Assembly: GCF_030687715.1 (NCBI RefSeq)
Contig: NZ_CP117445.1
Location: 4,391,501-4,455,500, forward strand
Source: Pseudomonas sp. FP2196
GTDB taxonomy: Bacteria; Pseudomonadota; Gammaproteobacteria; Pseudomonadales; Pseudomonadaceae
DNA length: 64,000 bases
Direction: 5' to 3'
Position 1 is the stretch's first letter; each line of letters starts with the position of its first letter. The translations under genes and the position numbers were made by a program. A model generated the notes under the pieces. That model was not told the DNA's origin and searched no databases. It saw only the letters and a program-made list of their open reading frames with translations. Of this stretch, positions 24,804 through 33,123 are shown piece by piece.

Positions 24804-26262
24804 GAGCATTCTCGACTTGCGCGGCGCGGCGATCTTTAGCCCCGCCCAGTAAGAAGTAAATGCCACCGGCGACCACGAACGTCACGATCCAGCCGAGGCC
24901 GTTGTGGCCCAGCCACGAGTCGGACAAGAAGCCCTTGAACCAGACATTTTCCGCGGTGGTGCCGATGGTGGTGAAACTGAAACCGAGCACAATCGCAATC
25001 GCCCACGCACCGAACGCGCGCCACTCGACGCCGCCGCGATACCAGTAGGCGCTGCTCGGGCTGACATCGAGCAGGTCTTTCGGGCTGTAATAGTGACGGT
25101 GAATCAAGTCGACCACGAAGATCCCGACCCATGCGGTGATCGGTACCGCGAGCAGGGAAATGAAGGTAATGAACGGGCCGTAAAAGCTGTCGGCGATCAA
25201 CATGAAGTAGATCGAACCGGCAAAGATCGCGACGATATCGACCACCACCGCGTAGACGCGTTTGACCTTCAGGCCCAGGGTCAGTGTGGTCAAACCGGCG
25301 GAGTACACCGACAGGTTGTTCGACAGCAGCAGACCACCGAACGCGGTGATCAGGTACGGCACGGCCATCCAGGTCGGCAGCATGTCGCGGATTGCCACGA
25401 TCGGGTCAGTCGCCGACGCAAGGTCGTTGTTGCCCACCGAAAGCAGGCCGCCGAGGGTGATCAGCAGCACCAGCGGAATGCCTGCGCCGAACGCCGCTGA
25501 AGCGACCAGGCGCACAGCCTTTACGCTGCGATGTTGATAGCGCGACATATCGGCGCCGGCGTTGGCCCAGCCGATACCGGTGCCGGCGGCCATGGTGCCG
25601 ATGCCGATGATCATTGCGCTCATCGGCGCAGGTGTAGCGTTGAACACCGCAGTCCAGTCGATGGTCGCGCAAAGGAAGCCGCCGACCAGAATGTTCAATG
25701 CGCCGAACACGTAGGTCGCCCACTTTTGGATTACCAGCAAAGTGGCATGGCCGAGGCCAGAGACCGACAGGGTCAGCAGGACGAAAATCGCGATGAAGAT
25801 CAGCGTCAGCACCGGCGCACTTTTCGCTTCAACCGGCGAGCCGAACAGGATCGAGCACAGCGACAACAAGACGAACGCGGCGGTGGTGGTGTTGACGGTT
25901 TCCCAGCCCAGCCGCGACATCAGCGAGACCAGGGTCGGGCCGATGTTGCCGCGCACGCCGAAGATCGCTCGCGACAGGGTCAGGCTCGGCGCTCGACCTC
26001 GACGGCCTGCGATGGAGATGATCCCGACCACCGCAAACGAACCGGCAGCGCCGATGATCGCGACGATGATCGCCTGCCAGATCGCCAAGCCGCGAAACGC
26101 AACCAGCGTGGCACCCAGCGGCAGACCGAGAATGGAAATGTTAGCCGCGAACCAGACCCAGAACAGTTGCAGCGGATGCCCGTTGCACTCGGCTTCCGGG
26201 ACCGGCTCGATGCCGCGGGTTTCCAGTTGCCCGGCGCTTTGCCCGGCGGTTGATGAACTCAT
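24796..26262 (-). CDS. NCS1-family purine/cytosine-type permease
   Basis: A 488-residue membrane protein with about 12 helices. It has the NCS1 hallmarks: a cytoplasmic N-terminus (ETRGIEPVPEAECNGHPLQL), GASLTLSRAIFG-like RAPSLTLSRAIFGVRGNIGP, and GIGWANAGADMSRY. It imports a nucleobase, nucleoside or related heterocycle. Its overlap with the PfkB gene and linkage to an N-glycosidase-type enzyme point to a nucleoside. A family-B REPIN separates it from the upstream enzyme gene. Confidence 0.9.
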   Translation of the reverse strand: MSSSTAGQSAGQLETRGIEPVPEAECNGHPLQLFWVWFAANISILGLPLGATLVAFRGLAIWQAIIVAIIGAAGSFAVVGIISIAGRRGRAPSLTLSRAIFGVRGNIGPTLVSLMSRLGWETVNTTTAAFVLLSLCSILFGSPVEAKSAPVLTLIFIAIFVLLTLSVSGLGHATLLVIQKWATYVFGALNILVGGFLCATIDWTAVFNATPAPMSAMIIGIGTMAAGTGIGWANAGADMSRYQHRSVKAVRLVASAAFGAGIPLVLLITLGGLLSVGNNDLASATDPIVAIRDMLPTWMAVPYLITAFGGLLLSNNLSVYSAGLTTLTLGLKVKRVYAVVVDIVAIFAGSIYFMLIADSFYGPFITFISLLAVPITAWVGIFVVDLIHRHYYSPKDLLDVSPSSAYWYRGGVEWRAFGAWAIAIVLGFSFTTIGTTAENVWFKGFLSDSWLGHNGLGWIVTFVVAGGIYFLLGGAKDRRAAQVENAHA

Positions 26263-26320
26263 GAAAGTGCTCCTGTTGCCTTTTTTGTGTTTATGGGCAA
26301 TTCAATAACCTGCTCATCCC

Positions 26321-26420
26321 CTGCAGGAGCTGCCGCAGGCTGCGATCTTTTGACCTTGATTTTGTGGCGGGCTGAAGACTGCTGAAGATCAAAAGATCGC
26401 AGCCTCCGGCAGCTCCTACA
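26321..26420. repeat. REPIN-like paired REP, family B
   Basis: CTGCAGGAGCTGCCGCAGGC with TGCGATCTTTTGA, and the inverted partner GATCAAAAGATCGCAGCC with TCCGGCAGCTCCTACA. It lies inside the putative nucleoside operon, between the ADP-ribosylglycohydrolase-family gene and the permease gene. Confidence 0.9.
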
Positions 26421-26430
26421 CAGGGTTTGC

Positions 26431-27429
26431 TCAGCGCAGAGTGAGGAGTCCTTGCACCAACGGTTCAAGCTCCAGATCATTGACGGCTTTCACCGTCTCG
26501 ATCATCGCGACAGGCCAACTCTCAAGACCCAGGCAGGCCCCAAGCATTGCCCCGAGTATCGCGGCGATGGTGTCAGTGTCTCCGCCAAGACTGGCGGCCA
26601 TGCACAACGCATCAAATGCACTCATCTCACCGACGGCCACTTGCTGCGCCAGCGCGAACGACACCACCACCGACTCCTGCGATGCCACCGATGTGCCGAT
26701 CACGTTGTAGAGCAGATCCGCGAGCAACGCTTTGTCGCTGTCAACGCTAAGGGTGCGTGCCCAACTGATGCGCGACGCGATGCGCCCACCGGCCACCCAG
26801 TGCCCGTGCGACTCCGCTTGCTGAGCAATCTGCTGACCGAGGTTCAACGCCTCGCCCAGATCCATGCCGTTAATGCCGGCGGAAACCACCGCCGCCACCG
26901 CCGCCGCGCTGGAAATCCCCAGCGTGGTGTTGTGGGTCACCTGACAGGCCTGCACCACGGCCGCAATAAAGCTCTCGGGATCGACAACGTCCGCCGCAAT
27001 CCCCACCGGGGTGATGCGCATCGCCGCGCCGTTGGTGGTGCCGTAGCGTCCGGCCTCTTCCGGTGAATGGCCGGCGAGGATCATTTCAATAGCGCGTTTG
27101 GTCGATGGGCCAAGCAGATCCTGCGAGCCCTTGGCCTGCATTTCGGCTTCCCACTCGATCAGCCGTTGCGCCAGCACCGCCGGCTCGATCCTGCCCTTGC
27201 CTTCGATCAACAATTCGCCGACCAGAATCGCCTGCTCGGTGTCATCGGTGATCGAGCCTTTGGGCATGTTGGCGGCGATCGGTTGCAGCGGGCCGGCATC
27301 CTGCAGATCGGTGATCTGGCCGAAGCGGGTCTTGATCGTTTCGCGGTTCAGCGATTGCGTCGGCATGCCCAGCGCATCACCGAGGGCCAGGCCATAGAAA
27401 GCGCCCAGGGCACGGTTGAGCGTGGTCAT
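26431..27429 (-). CDS. ADP-ribosylglycohydrolase-family protein (probable nucleoside N-glycosidase)
   Basis: 332 residues from the ATG at 27429. The dinuclear Mg site of the family is visible at both ends: GLALGDALGMPTQ, KGSITDDTEQAI and, near the C-terminus, LGGDTDTIAAILGAMLGA. Members cleave N-glycosidic bonds of ADP-ribose adducts, and several stand-alone bacterial members act on small nucleosides. Linkage to a permease, a sugar kinase and a GntR regulator supports a catabolic role rather than reversal of protein ADP-ribosylation. It overlaps the regulator stop as ATGA. Confidence 0.88.
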   Translation of the reverse strand: MTTLNRALGAFYGLALGDALGMPTQSLNRETIKTRFGQITDLQDAGPLQPIAANMPKGSITDDTEQAILVGELLIEGKGRIEPAVLAQRLIEWEAEMQAKGSQDLLGPSTKRAIEMILAGHSPEEAGRYGTTNGAAMRITPVGIAADVVDPESFIAAVVQACQVTHNTTLGISSAAAVAAVVSAGINGMDLGEALNLGQQIAQQAESHGHWVAGGRIASRISWARTLSVDSDKALLADLLYNVIGTSVASQESVVVSFALAQQVAVGEMSAFDALCMAASLGGDTDTIAAILGAMLGACLGLESWPVAMIETVKAVNDLELEPLVQGLLTLR

Positions 27430-28139
27430 TTCGATTCTCCAAATTGCAGGTGCATGCGGAAATGCACCGGATCGAGCAGGCTTTCGACCTGCTCCATGAA
27501 GCGGTTCTGCCGGTCGTAGGTGGTACGCAAGGCTTTGAGGAATACGGTGCCGACCGGACGGCCGAGCAGCTCGGCATTTTCGGCATTCAACGGTTCGGCG
27601 CCGATCCACTGATCGCCCCGTTCGCCGATGTAGCCGTAGGCGGCCAAGGTGATGGTGAGGGAATTATCGATCAGACCGACTCGCGGCAGGCTTTCCAGGC
27701 CGCCGGTGGCGGGCATCAAAGAGCGTTCGAGGGACACCAGCGTGCCGTCGTTGGAACGGCGACGGCGGTCGAGGGTGATGAATTGGTCGGTGCCGAAACG
27801 CGACAGCAGATCAGTGCGGGTCACGGCTTCCAGGCGCAACACTTCGGTATTGACCAGCGCCCCGCTGTCGGCGAGCGCCTGCGCCCAGCCGCTGCGCTGG
27901 TCGAGCGCGACACCGTCAAACGTGACGATCGAGCCGACACCGCTTTGCGTGGCGATGTATTTGCGCCGCTTCAGTTCGGCCAGCGCTTCGCGCAGCGTGC
28001 CACGGCTGACCTTGAATTCTTGAGCCAACTGATGCTCGCCGGGCAACAGAAAGCCGTCCTCCATGAGGCCGCTTTCGATGCGCCGGACGAGTTCGTCGAC
28101 CACCCGTTGTTTCTTGTCAAATCGTACCTGTCTAATCAT
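27426..28139 (-). CDS. GntR-family (HutC/UTRA type) regulator
   Basis: 237 residues. The GntR winged helix is at residues 5-70 (RVVDELVRRIESGLMEDGFL, FKVSRGTLREALAELKRRKY). A UTRA ligand domain follows (GWAQALADSGALVNTEVLRLE; FITLDRRRRSNDG; FLKALRTTYDRQNRFMEQVES in outline). It is first in the operon and overlaps the next gene as ATGA, so it probably represses its own operon. No Shine-Dalgarno is visible before the ATG. Confidence 0.9.
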   Translation of the reverse strand: MIRQVRFDKKQRVVDELVRRIESGLMEDGFLLPGEHQLAQEFKVSRGTLREALAELKRRKYIATQSGVGSIVTFDGVALDQRSGWAQALADSGALVNTEVLRLEAVTRTDLLSRFGTDQFITLDRRRRSNDGTLVSLERSLMPATGGLESLPRVGLIDNSLTITLAAYGYIGERGDQWIGAEPLNAENAELLGRPVGTVFLKALRTTYDRQNRFMEQVESLLDPVHFRMHLQFGESK

Positions 28140-28175
28140 GTACAAAGTGATAACCGAAACCGGCACGGCCGGGCA
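28137..28175 (-). promoter_or_regulatory. Possible promoter giving a leaderless GntR mRNA
   Basis: On the minus strand TTGCCC, a 17-base spacer and TTATCA lead to a predicted start at or within a few bases of the regulator ATG at 28139. No ribosome-binding sequence precedes the ATG. Sequence around the start (CCTGTCTAATCATGTAC on the plus strand) has GntR-site character and could be an autoregulatory operator. Confidence 0.35.
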
Positions 28176-28223
28176 AGGAAAATTTAAGGGAGGTGACAGA
28201 AGGCGCGAAGGCGATGTGATCCC

Positions 28224-28314
28224 CTGCAGGAGTGAGCCTGCTCGCGATTACATCAGCACATCCAGCTTCAATGTGGCTGGAAGACCGCTATCGCGAGCAG
28301 GCTTACTCCTGCAG
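28224..28314. repeat. REPIN-like paired REP, family A
   Basis: CTGCAGGAGTGAGCCTGCTC with GCGATT, and the inverted partner GCTATCGCGAGCAGGCTTAC with TCCTGCAG, enclosing a loop with a partial CAGCACAT / ATGTGGCTG hairpin. It lies between araH and the GntR gene upstream region. Confidence 0.9.
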
Positions 28315-28369
28315 TTTTTTGCGCTGAACAAGCGTTCAGCGCCGACCGCGAACCCCTCTAGGAATGGGT

Positions 28370-29341
28370 TCAGCGTTGTTTCAGGCGATCGATGACCACG
28401 GCTAACAACAGGATCGAACCTCGAATCACATACTGATAAAACGTATCGATATTCTTCAGGTTCATCGCATTCTCGATGATCGCCAGAATCAACACCCCGG
28501 CAATCACATGCCGAATCATGCCGATCCCGCCACTCAGCGACACTCCGCCCAACACGCAAGCGGAGATCACCGTCAGCTCAAAACCCTGGCCGATCATCGG
28601 CTGTCCGGAGGTCATGCGCGATGCCAGAATCACCCCGGCCAACGCACCAATCAAGCCATGCACGGCGAAGATGATGATCTTGGTCCGATCAACGTTAACC
28701 CCGGCGAGCAACGCCGCTTCCTGGTTGCCACCGATGGCCATGGTATTGCGCCCGTAGGTGGTGTAATTCAGCAGCCAGCCGAAAAACAGGAAGCAGACGA
28801 TGGTGATCAGGATCGGCACCGGCACGCCGAACAACTGGCCATTGCCGAAGACGAAGAACGATTCCTGCGAAACGCCGACCGCTTTGCCGTTGGCAAAAAT
28901 GTAGGCCAGACCACGGACAATCTGCATGGTCGCCAACGTGGTGATCAACGCATTGACCCGCAACTTGGCAATCACGATGCCGTTGATCAGGCCTACAATC
29001 AGCCCCATCGCCAGCGCCGCACTGACACCGAGGAAGACGCTGTTGGTGTCGCGCATAACCACCGCCGCGACCACACCCGCGCAGGCAATCACCGAGCCCA
29101 CAGACAAGTCGAAGTGCCCCGATGCCAGGCAATACAACATGGTGCACGCGGCAATCCCGGTGGTGGAAATCGCCAGGCCGAGGCCACGCATGTTCAGCGG
29201 CGAGAGAAAGTTGTCGATCAGCAGCGTGCAGGCCACGAAGATGCCGACGGCTGCAAACAGCATGACCCAGTCATCAAGGAAGCGCCGCATATCCAAAGGT
29301 TTGCGCTCGGTCGGCAGGGTTTCTTTCTGGGTTGTCATCAT
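28370..29341 (-). CDS. araH: Sugar ABC transporter permease (AraH/RbsC type)
   Basis: 323 residues from the ATG at 29341 (AGAGG upstream; GTG at 29347 and ATG at 29338 are alternatives). About ten membrane helices, with the family segments SVGSVIACAGVVAAVV, GLINGIVIAKLRVNALITTLA in outline, and the EAA-like GLIGALAGVILASRM. It pairs with AraG and AraF. The gene follows araG by a few bases, and a REPIN lies downstream. Arabinose and galactose are the expected substrates. Confidence 0.9.
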   Translation of the reverse strand: MMTTQKETLPTERKPLDMRRFLDDWVMLFAAVGIFVACTLLIDNFLSPLNMRGLGLAISTTGIAACTMLYCLASGHFDLSVGSVIACAGVVAAVVMRDTNSVFLGVSAALAMGLIVGLINGIVIAKLRVNALITTLATMQIVRGLAYIFANGKAVGVSQESFFVFGNGQLFGVPVPILITIVCFLFFGWLLNYTTYGRNTMAIGGNQEAALLAGVNVDRTKIIIFAVHGLIGALAGVILASRMTSGQPMIGQGFELTVISACVLGGVSLSGGIGMIRHVIAGVLILAIIENAMNLKNIDTFYQYVIRGSILLLAVVIDRLKQR

Positions 29342-29350
29342 AGTCACCTC

Positions 29351-30895
29351 TCAGTTCGCCACGCCGTCAGCGCGGTGGCGCGGCAAAGCCAGTTGCAGCA
29401 GGTTGGATTCATTGGCCTGGTCGCGGCTGACTTCGCCGCGCAGGGCGCCTTCGCACAGCACCAGGATGCGGTCGGAAATGCCCATCACTTCCATCAGGTC
29501 GCTGGACACCACGATCACCGAAATGCCGTCAGCGGCCAGGTTATGGATGATCTGGTAGATCTCGGCTTTGGCACCGATGTCGATGCCACGGGTCGGTTCG
29601 TCGAGCAGCAGGACTTTCATTGGCATCGACAACCAGCGGCCGAGAATGGCCTTCTGCTGATTGCCACCGGAGAGAAATTTGATCTGCTGACCGGCATGCG
29701 GCGTTTTCACTTTCAGCGCCTTGATCTGCTTGTCGGCGTTGGTCTTTTCCCAGAGTCCGCGCAACAGGCAACCGAGACCGGAGTGCGCGCCACGGGCGCT
29801 GATATTGATGTTCTCGGCGACACTGGCCAGCGGAATGATCCCTTCCTTTTTACGATCCTCTGGACACAGCAAAATCCCGGCAGCAATCGCATCGCGGGGT
29901 GAACGTAACTTCAGCTCGTGACCACGCAGTTCGAGGCGCCCGGCGGTATTGCGTTCCAGGCCACTGAGTAAACGAAACAGCTCGGTGCGCCCTGCCCCGA
30001 CCAGGCCGAACAGCCCGAGAATCTCGCCTTTGTGCGCCTCGAAACTGATCGGCTCGCGCAGACCCGGGCCCAGCAAGCCGTCGACTTTCAGCGCCACGGC
30101 GCCGCGCGGGCGATTGCGGTAATCGTAGATGTCCTGAATGTCGCGCCCGACCATGCAGGTCACCAGTTGATCGTGGGTCAACTGGCTCATGTCCTCGAAA
30201 GTACGCACGTAGCGACCGTCCTTGAACACGGTCACCGCGTCGCAGATGCGGAACACTTCTTCCATGCGATGCGAGACGTAGAGCACCACTTTGCCCTCGT
30301 CGCGCAGGCGACCGATGATCGCCATCAAACGATCGATCTCGCGGGCCGAGAGGCTGCTGGTCGGCTCGTCGAAGGCGATGACATGGGCGCCGCGCGACAA
30401 GGCTTTGGCGATTTCCACCAATTGCCGTTGGCCAAGGGACAAGCGTCCGACCTTGGTCTGCGGATCGATTTCGTCGGCCAGGCCCTTGAGGCAGTTCAAC
30501 GCTTGCTGACGCAAAACGCCGCGATTGATCAGGCCGAAACTGGCAGGCAAGTGGCCGAGAAACAGGTTCTCGGCCACCGTCATTTCTGGCACCAGATGCA
30601 GTTCCTGGTGAATAACTGCCACGCCGCTGCCGATGCTGTCGGCAGTCGATTTAAACGCCATCGTCTGCTCGCCGATCTGCAACTCGCCGCTGCTGGGGAT
30701 GTAAGCGCCACCGAGGATTTTCAGCAGAGTCGATTTACCGGCGCCGTTCTCGCCCATCAAAGCGTGGACTTGGCCGGGATGGGCGACGAAGCTGATGCCG
30801 TCCAGCGCTTTCACGCCGGGAAAGGATTTGCCGATCCCGTTGAAGCGCAGGCTGCCGCCAGCGTTGTGTTGTGTTGTTTGTACTTGCGCGTGCAT
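29351..30895 (-). CDS. araG: Sugar ABC transporter ATPase (AraG type, two ABC domains)
   Basis: 514 residues with duplicated ABC domains. First: Walker A GENGAGKST, signature LSLGQRQLVEIAKAL, Walker B VIAFDEPTSSL. Second: degenerate Walker A GLVGAGRTELF, signature LSGGNQQKAILGRWL, Walker B VLLLDEPTRGID. This asymmetric pattern is standard for carbohydrate-uptake ATPases of the AraG/RbsA/MglA group. It lies between araF and araH on one transcript. Confidence 0.94.
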   Translation of the reverse strand: MHAQVQTTQHNAGGSLRFNGIGKSFPGVKALDGISFVAHPGQVHALMGENGAGKSTLLKILGGAYIPSSGELQIGEQTMAFKSTADSIGSGVAVIHQELHLVPEMTVAENLFLGHLPASFGLINRGVLRQQALNCLKGLADEIDPQTKVGRLSLGQRQLVEIAKALSRGAHVIAFDEPTSSLSAREIDRLMAIIGRLRDEGKVVLYVSHRMEEVFRICDAVTVFKDGRYVRTFEDMSQLTHDQLVTCMVGRDIQDIYDYRNRPRGAVALKVDGLLGPGLREPISFEAHKGEILGLFGLVGAGRTELFRLLSGLERNTAGRLELRGHELKLRSPRDAIAAGILLCPEDRKKEGIIPLASVAENINISARGAHSGLGCLLRGLWEKTNADKQIKALKVKTPHAGQQIKFLSGGNQQKAILGRWLSMPMKVLLLDEPTRGIDIGAKAEIYQIIHNLAADGISVIVVSSDLMEVMGISDRILVLCEGALRGEVSRDQANESNLLQLALPRHRADGVAN

Positions 30896-30943
30896 TTAAG
30901 CCACCTCAATCAAACGGCCCGGTTGCCCGGGCCGGCGTTGCCG

Positions 30944-31948
30944 TCAGTTCCACAAGCCGATTTTTTCCAGCTCTTGCTTGAAGTTCTCGCGGGTGATCAG
31001 GGTGACGTCATCCATGGCGGTGTACTTCGGTGGCTCTTTGCCGGTGGTGACCCACTCGTACATCATCTCGGCGGTTTTATAGCCTTCGATATGCGGGCTT
31101 GGCAGCATCGAACCGAAAAAGCCGCTGTTGGGCTTTTTCAGCTCGCCGATAGCGTCGGTGCCGTTGATGCCGATACCGATCACGTTGGCCGCAGCGAAAC
31201 CGGCCGCTTCGGTGGCTCGTACGCCGCCGAGCACGGTGTTGTCGTTCATGCCGCCGATGATCAGGTTCTTCGCCGCGCTCGGCAGTTTCACCAGCGCCGA
31301 GTTGGTGGCGTCCATGCTGCCCGGTACGTCGAGGGTTTTCAGGGCGGCGAACAGAATGTGGTCCTTCGGCATGCCGGCCTCTTCAAGGGATTTCACCGAG
31401 CCGTCGGTGCGTTTCTTGCCGGTGTCGAGTTCGTTGTAGGTGTTGACCACCGCGTAAGTGTCTTTCCAGTCCCAGTTACGCTTTTTCGCTTCGGCAGCCA
31501 TCGCGGCGCCCTGCTTCTGGCCGACTTCGAACGCGGCCATGCCGAGGTACGGTACGTCCTCCATGAACTTGCCATTGGCGTCGACGAAACGGTCATCGAC
31601 AGCGATCACCTTGAGGTCATTGATCTTTGCTTTGGCCATGATTGCCGGGCCGAGGGACACGTCCGGCGGGCAAATCACGAAGCCCTTCGCACCGTTGGCG
31701 GCCAGGCTGTCGATGGCCGACAGGGTCTTCTCGCCATCCGGCACGGCTATTTTGATCAGTTCAAATCCCTTGTCCTTGGCGGCTTTCTCGGCGAATGCCC
31801 ATTCGGTCTGGAACCACGGTTCTTCGGCCTGTTTGACCAGAAAGCCGATTTTCACGGTATCGGCAGCGAGCAGTGCGCTGCTCAGGCTGAATGCGCTGAC
31901 CGCCAGCGCGGTAGTGCACAGGGTGCGAATCCCGAAACGACGTTTCAT
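30944..31948 (-). CDS. araF: Periplasmic arabinose/galactose-binding protein
   Basis: 334 residues, a signal peptide (cleavage near ALLAADT) and a periplasmic-binding type I fold. Its sequence runs like L-arabinose-binding protein: KIGFLVKQAEEPWFQTEW, GFVICPPDVSLGPAI, AVDDRFVDANGKFM, MNDNTVLGGVRATE. AraF proteins commonly bind both L-arabinose and D-galactose, which fits the adjacent dehydrogenase/lactonase genes and the dgo operon. It has its own promoter with a probable GntR site. Confidence 0.93.
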   Translation of the reverse strand: MKRRFGIRTLCTTALAVSAFSLSSALLAADTVKIGFLVKQAEEPWFQTEWAFAEKAAKDKGFELIKIAVPDGEKTLSAIDSLAANGAKGFVICPPDVSLGPAIMAKAKINDLKVIAVDDRFVDANGKFMEDVPYLGMAAFEVGQKQGAAMAAEAKKRNWDWKDTYAVVNTYNELDTGKKRTDGSVKSLEEAGMPKDHILFAALKTLDVPGSMDATNSALVKLPSAAKNLIIGGMNDNTVLGGVRATEAAGFAAANVIGIGINGTDAIGELKKPNSGFFGSMLPSPHIEGYKTAEMMYEWVTTGKEPPKYTAMDDVTLITRENFKQELEKIGLWN

Positions 31949-31960
31949 AAGCTGACTCCT

Positions 31961-31973
31961 TGTTATTTTTTTT
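31961..31973 (-). promoter_or_regulatory. A-rich Hfq/Crc-type motif before araF
   Basis: On the transcript, a run of A followed by TAACA directly precedes the AGGAGTC ribosome site of araF. It is compatible with an Hfq/Crc catabolite-repression site, though less exact than those at dgoK and the lactonase gene. Confidence 0.4.
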
Positions 31974-32034
31974 GAGCAATATTTTTGAAAAGCGTTAAAG
32001 CGTTCGAAGCGTGTTACTGCAAAGCCTATCGAAA

Positions 32035-32070
32035 ATAGTCATATCGTATGATGATTGGATTTCAAGCGGA
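32035..32070 (-). promoter_or_regulatory. araF promoter with FadR-type GntR operator
   Basis: ATCGTATGATGATT (32043-32056) is repeated in opposite orientation at 34853-34866, upstream of the GntR gene. On the minus strand it sits between a TTGAAA -35 (from plus TTTCAA near 32061) and a TATGAC -10, a position suited to repression. Confidence 0.55.
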
Positions 32071-32094
32071 CTTATCCGCATGAAACCCGTTCGC

Positions 32095-32913
32095 TCAGTC
32101 GTGGTACATCACCGAGCGACCACCATCGATGGTGATACATGAAGCATTGATGAACGGCGCCTCGTCGCTGGCCAGGAACACTGCCGTCATCGCCACTTCC
32201 AGCGGCTGACCGATGCGTTTCGGCGGATGCAGATCGAAGGCTCGCTGACGCTCGGCGTGCGGATCGGCAAAACCGTTCCAGTAATCAACGTTGAGTTGGG
32301 TTTCGATATAGCCCGGGGCGATGGCATTGACGCGAATGCCCTTGGCCGCGTATTCGATGCCCAGCGCGCGGGTCAGGCCGAGCAAGCCGTGCTTGGCCAC
32401 GGGGTACGGGAAGCAACCGGGAATGATGTGTGAAGAATGGGTCGAGGCGATGTTGATGATGCTGCCGACGCCCTGCTCGATCATTTGCGGCAATACCGCT
32501 TTGCAACCGAACCAGGCGCCGTCCAGATCAATGGCGAAACAGCGCTGCCAGTCTTCTTCGCTCATCTGCAGCGGATCACGGAACACGTTGACCCCAGCGC
32601 AGTTGACCAACACGTCGATGCGCCCGTGCCGTTCGACGGCGAGTTTGGCCATGGCGTGGAGATCCTGCTGGCGCGACACATCAGCCTTGAGCGCCTGCAC
32701 GTCCGCGCCCTGCTCGCGCCAGTGGGCGGCAACCTTTTCGACCTTTTCGACTTGAATATCGCTGATCAGCAGTTTCGCTTGCTGCGAGGCGAAGGCCGCG
32801 ACGATGGCTTCACCGATGCCTTGGGCAGCGCCGGTCAGCAGCACGACTTTGTTTTTCAGGCGCTCACCCTTGGGCGGTGCAGGCACCGGCGGCAGGGAAA
32901 GAGGTTCAGCCAT
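32095..32913 (-). CDS. SDR-family aldose 1-dehydrogenase (D-galactose/L-arabinose)
   Basis: 272 residues. Classical short-chain dehydrogenase: cofactor motif LTGAAQGIGEAI, NCAGVNVF, catalytic Ser in NIASTHSSH, Tyr and Lys in YPVAKHG. Bound next to a sugar ABC transporter and an SMP-30 lactonase, it should oxidise D-galactose or L-arabinose at C1 to the lactone, like SDR galactose dehydrogenases described in Pseudomonas. It has a good ribosome site (AGGAG). A terminator-bearing leader lies directly upstream. Confidence 0.88.
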   Translation of the reverse strand: MAEPLSLPPVPAPPKGERLKNKVVLLTGAAQGIGEAIVAAFASQQAKLLISDIQVEKVEKVAAHWREQGADVQALKADVSRQQDLHAMAKLAVERHGRIDVLVNCAGVNVFRDPLQMSEEDWQRCFAIDLDGAWFGCKAVLPQMIEQGVGSIINIASTHSSHIIPGCFPYPVAKHGLLGLTRALGIEYAAKGIRVNAIAPGYIETQLNVDYWNGFADPHAERQRAFDLHPPKRIGQPLEVAMTAVFLASDEAPFINASCITIDGGRSVMYHD

Positions 32914-32916
32914 GAA

Positions 32917-33069
32917 TCAGGACTCCTGTTCGCAAGCGCAAAAAAACCGGGCATCTGACGATGTCCGGTCTGGAAAGCGTTTGAAACAAAACAGGCAGGC
33001 GCCCATGACAGCATTGAGCTGTTGCGATACGCCGACTCCGTTGAGGAGTGCGATAGAAATTCGCTGCAT
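32917..33069 (-). CDS. 50-residue leader ORF before the SDR gene
   Basis: The ORF starts at an ATG (33069) with the same ribosome site and A-rich leader as dgoK (AGGTGAAG-N-G-ATG). It encodes MQRISIALLNGVGVSQQLNA... and ends in ...FFCACEQES, stopping 3 bases before the SDR start. It has four Cys (CLFC, CAC). Its first codons faintly echo DgoK (IAL at positions 6-8). It could be a true leader peptide, a relic of a duplicated dgoK 5' end, or untranslated sequence. The terminator hairpin lies inside its 3' half. Confidence 0.4.
   Translation of the reverse strand: MQRISIALLNGVGVSQQLNAVMGACLFCFKRFPDRTSSDARFFCACEQES
32940..32969 (-). terminator. Intrinsic terminator or attenuator upstream of the SDR gene
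   Basis: On the minus strand ACCGGACATC-GTCA-GATGCCCGGT forms a 10-base stem with one A-C mismatch and is followed by seven T. It sits between the promoter at 33124-33183 and the SDR start (27 bases further on). It would end a leader RNA of about 175-180 bases unless relieved. Confidence 0.7.
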
Positions 33070-33078
33070 CACTTCACC

Positions 33079-33093
33079 TGTTTTGTTCTTTTT
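33079..33093 (-). promoter_or_regulatory. A-rich Hfq/Crc-type motif at the leader ORF
   Basis: On the transcript AAAAAGAACAAAACA abuts AGGTGAAG before the ATG at 33069. The block CTTCACCTGTTTTGTT (plus strand, 33072-33087) is identical to that before dgoK. Confidence 0.5.
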
Positions 33094-33123
33094 AAGTGTG
33101 AGTGCGTGTTACTGCTGGAGCCG

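Noticed and set aside
30032..31975. 647-codon plus-strand frame
   Set aside because: It lies antisense to araG and araF, both of which have clear family motifs.
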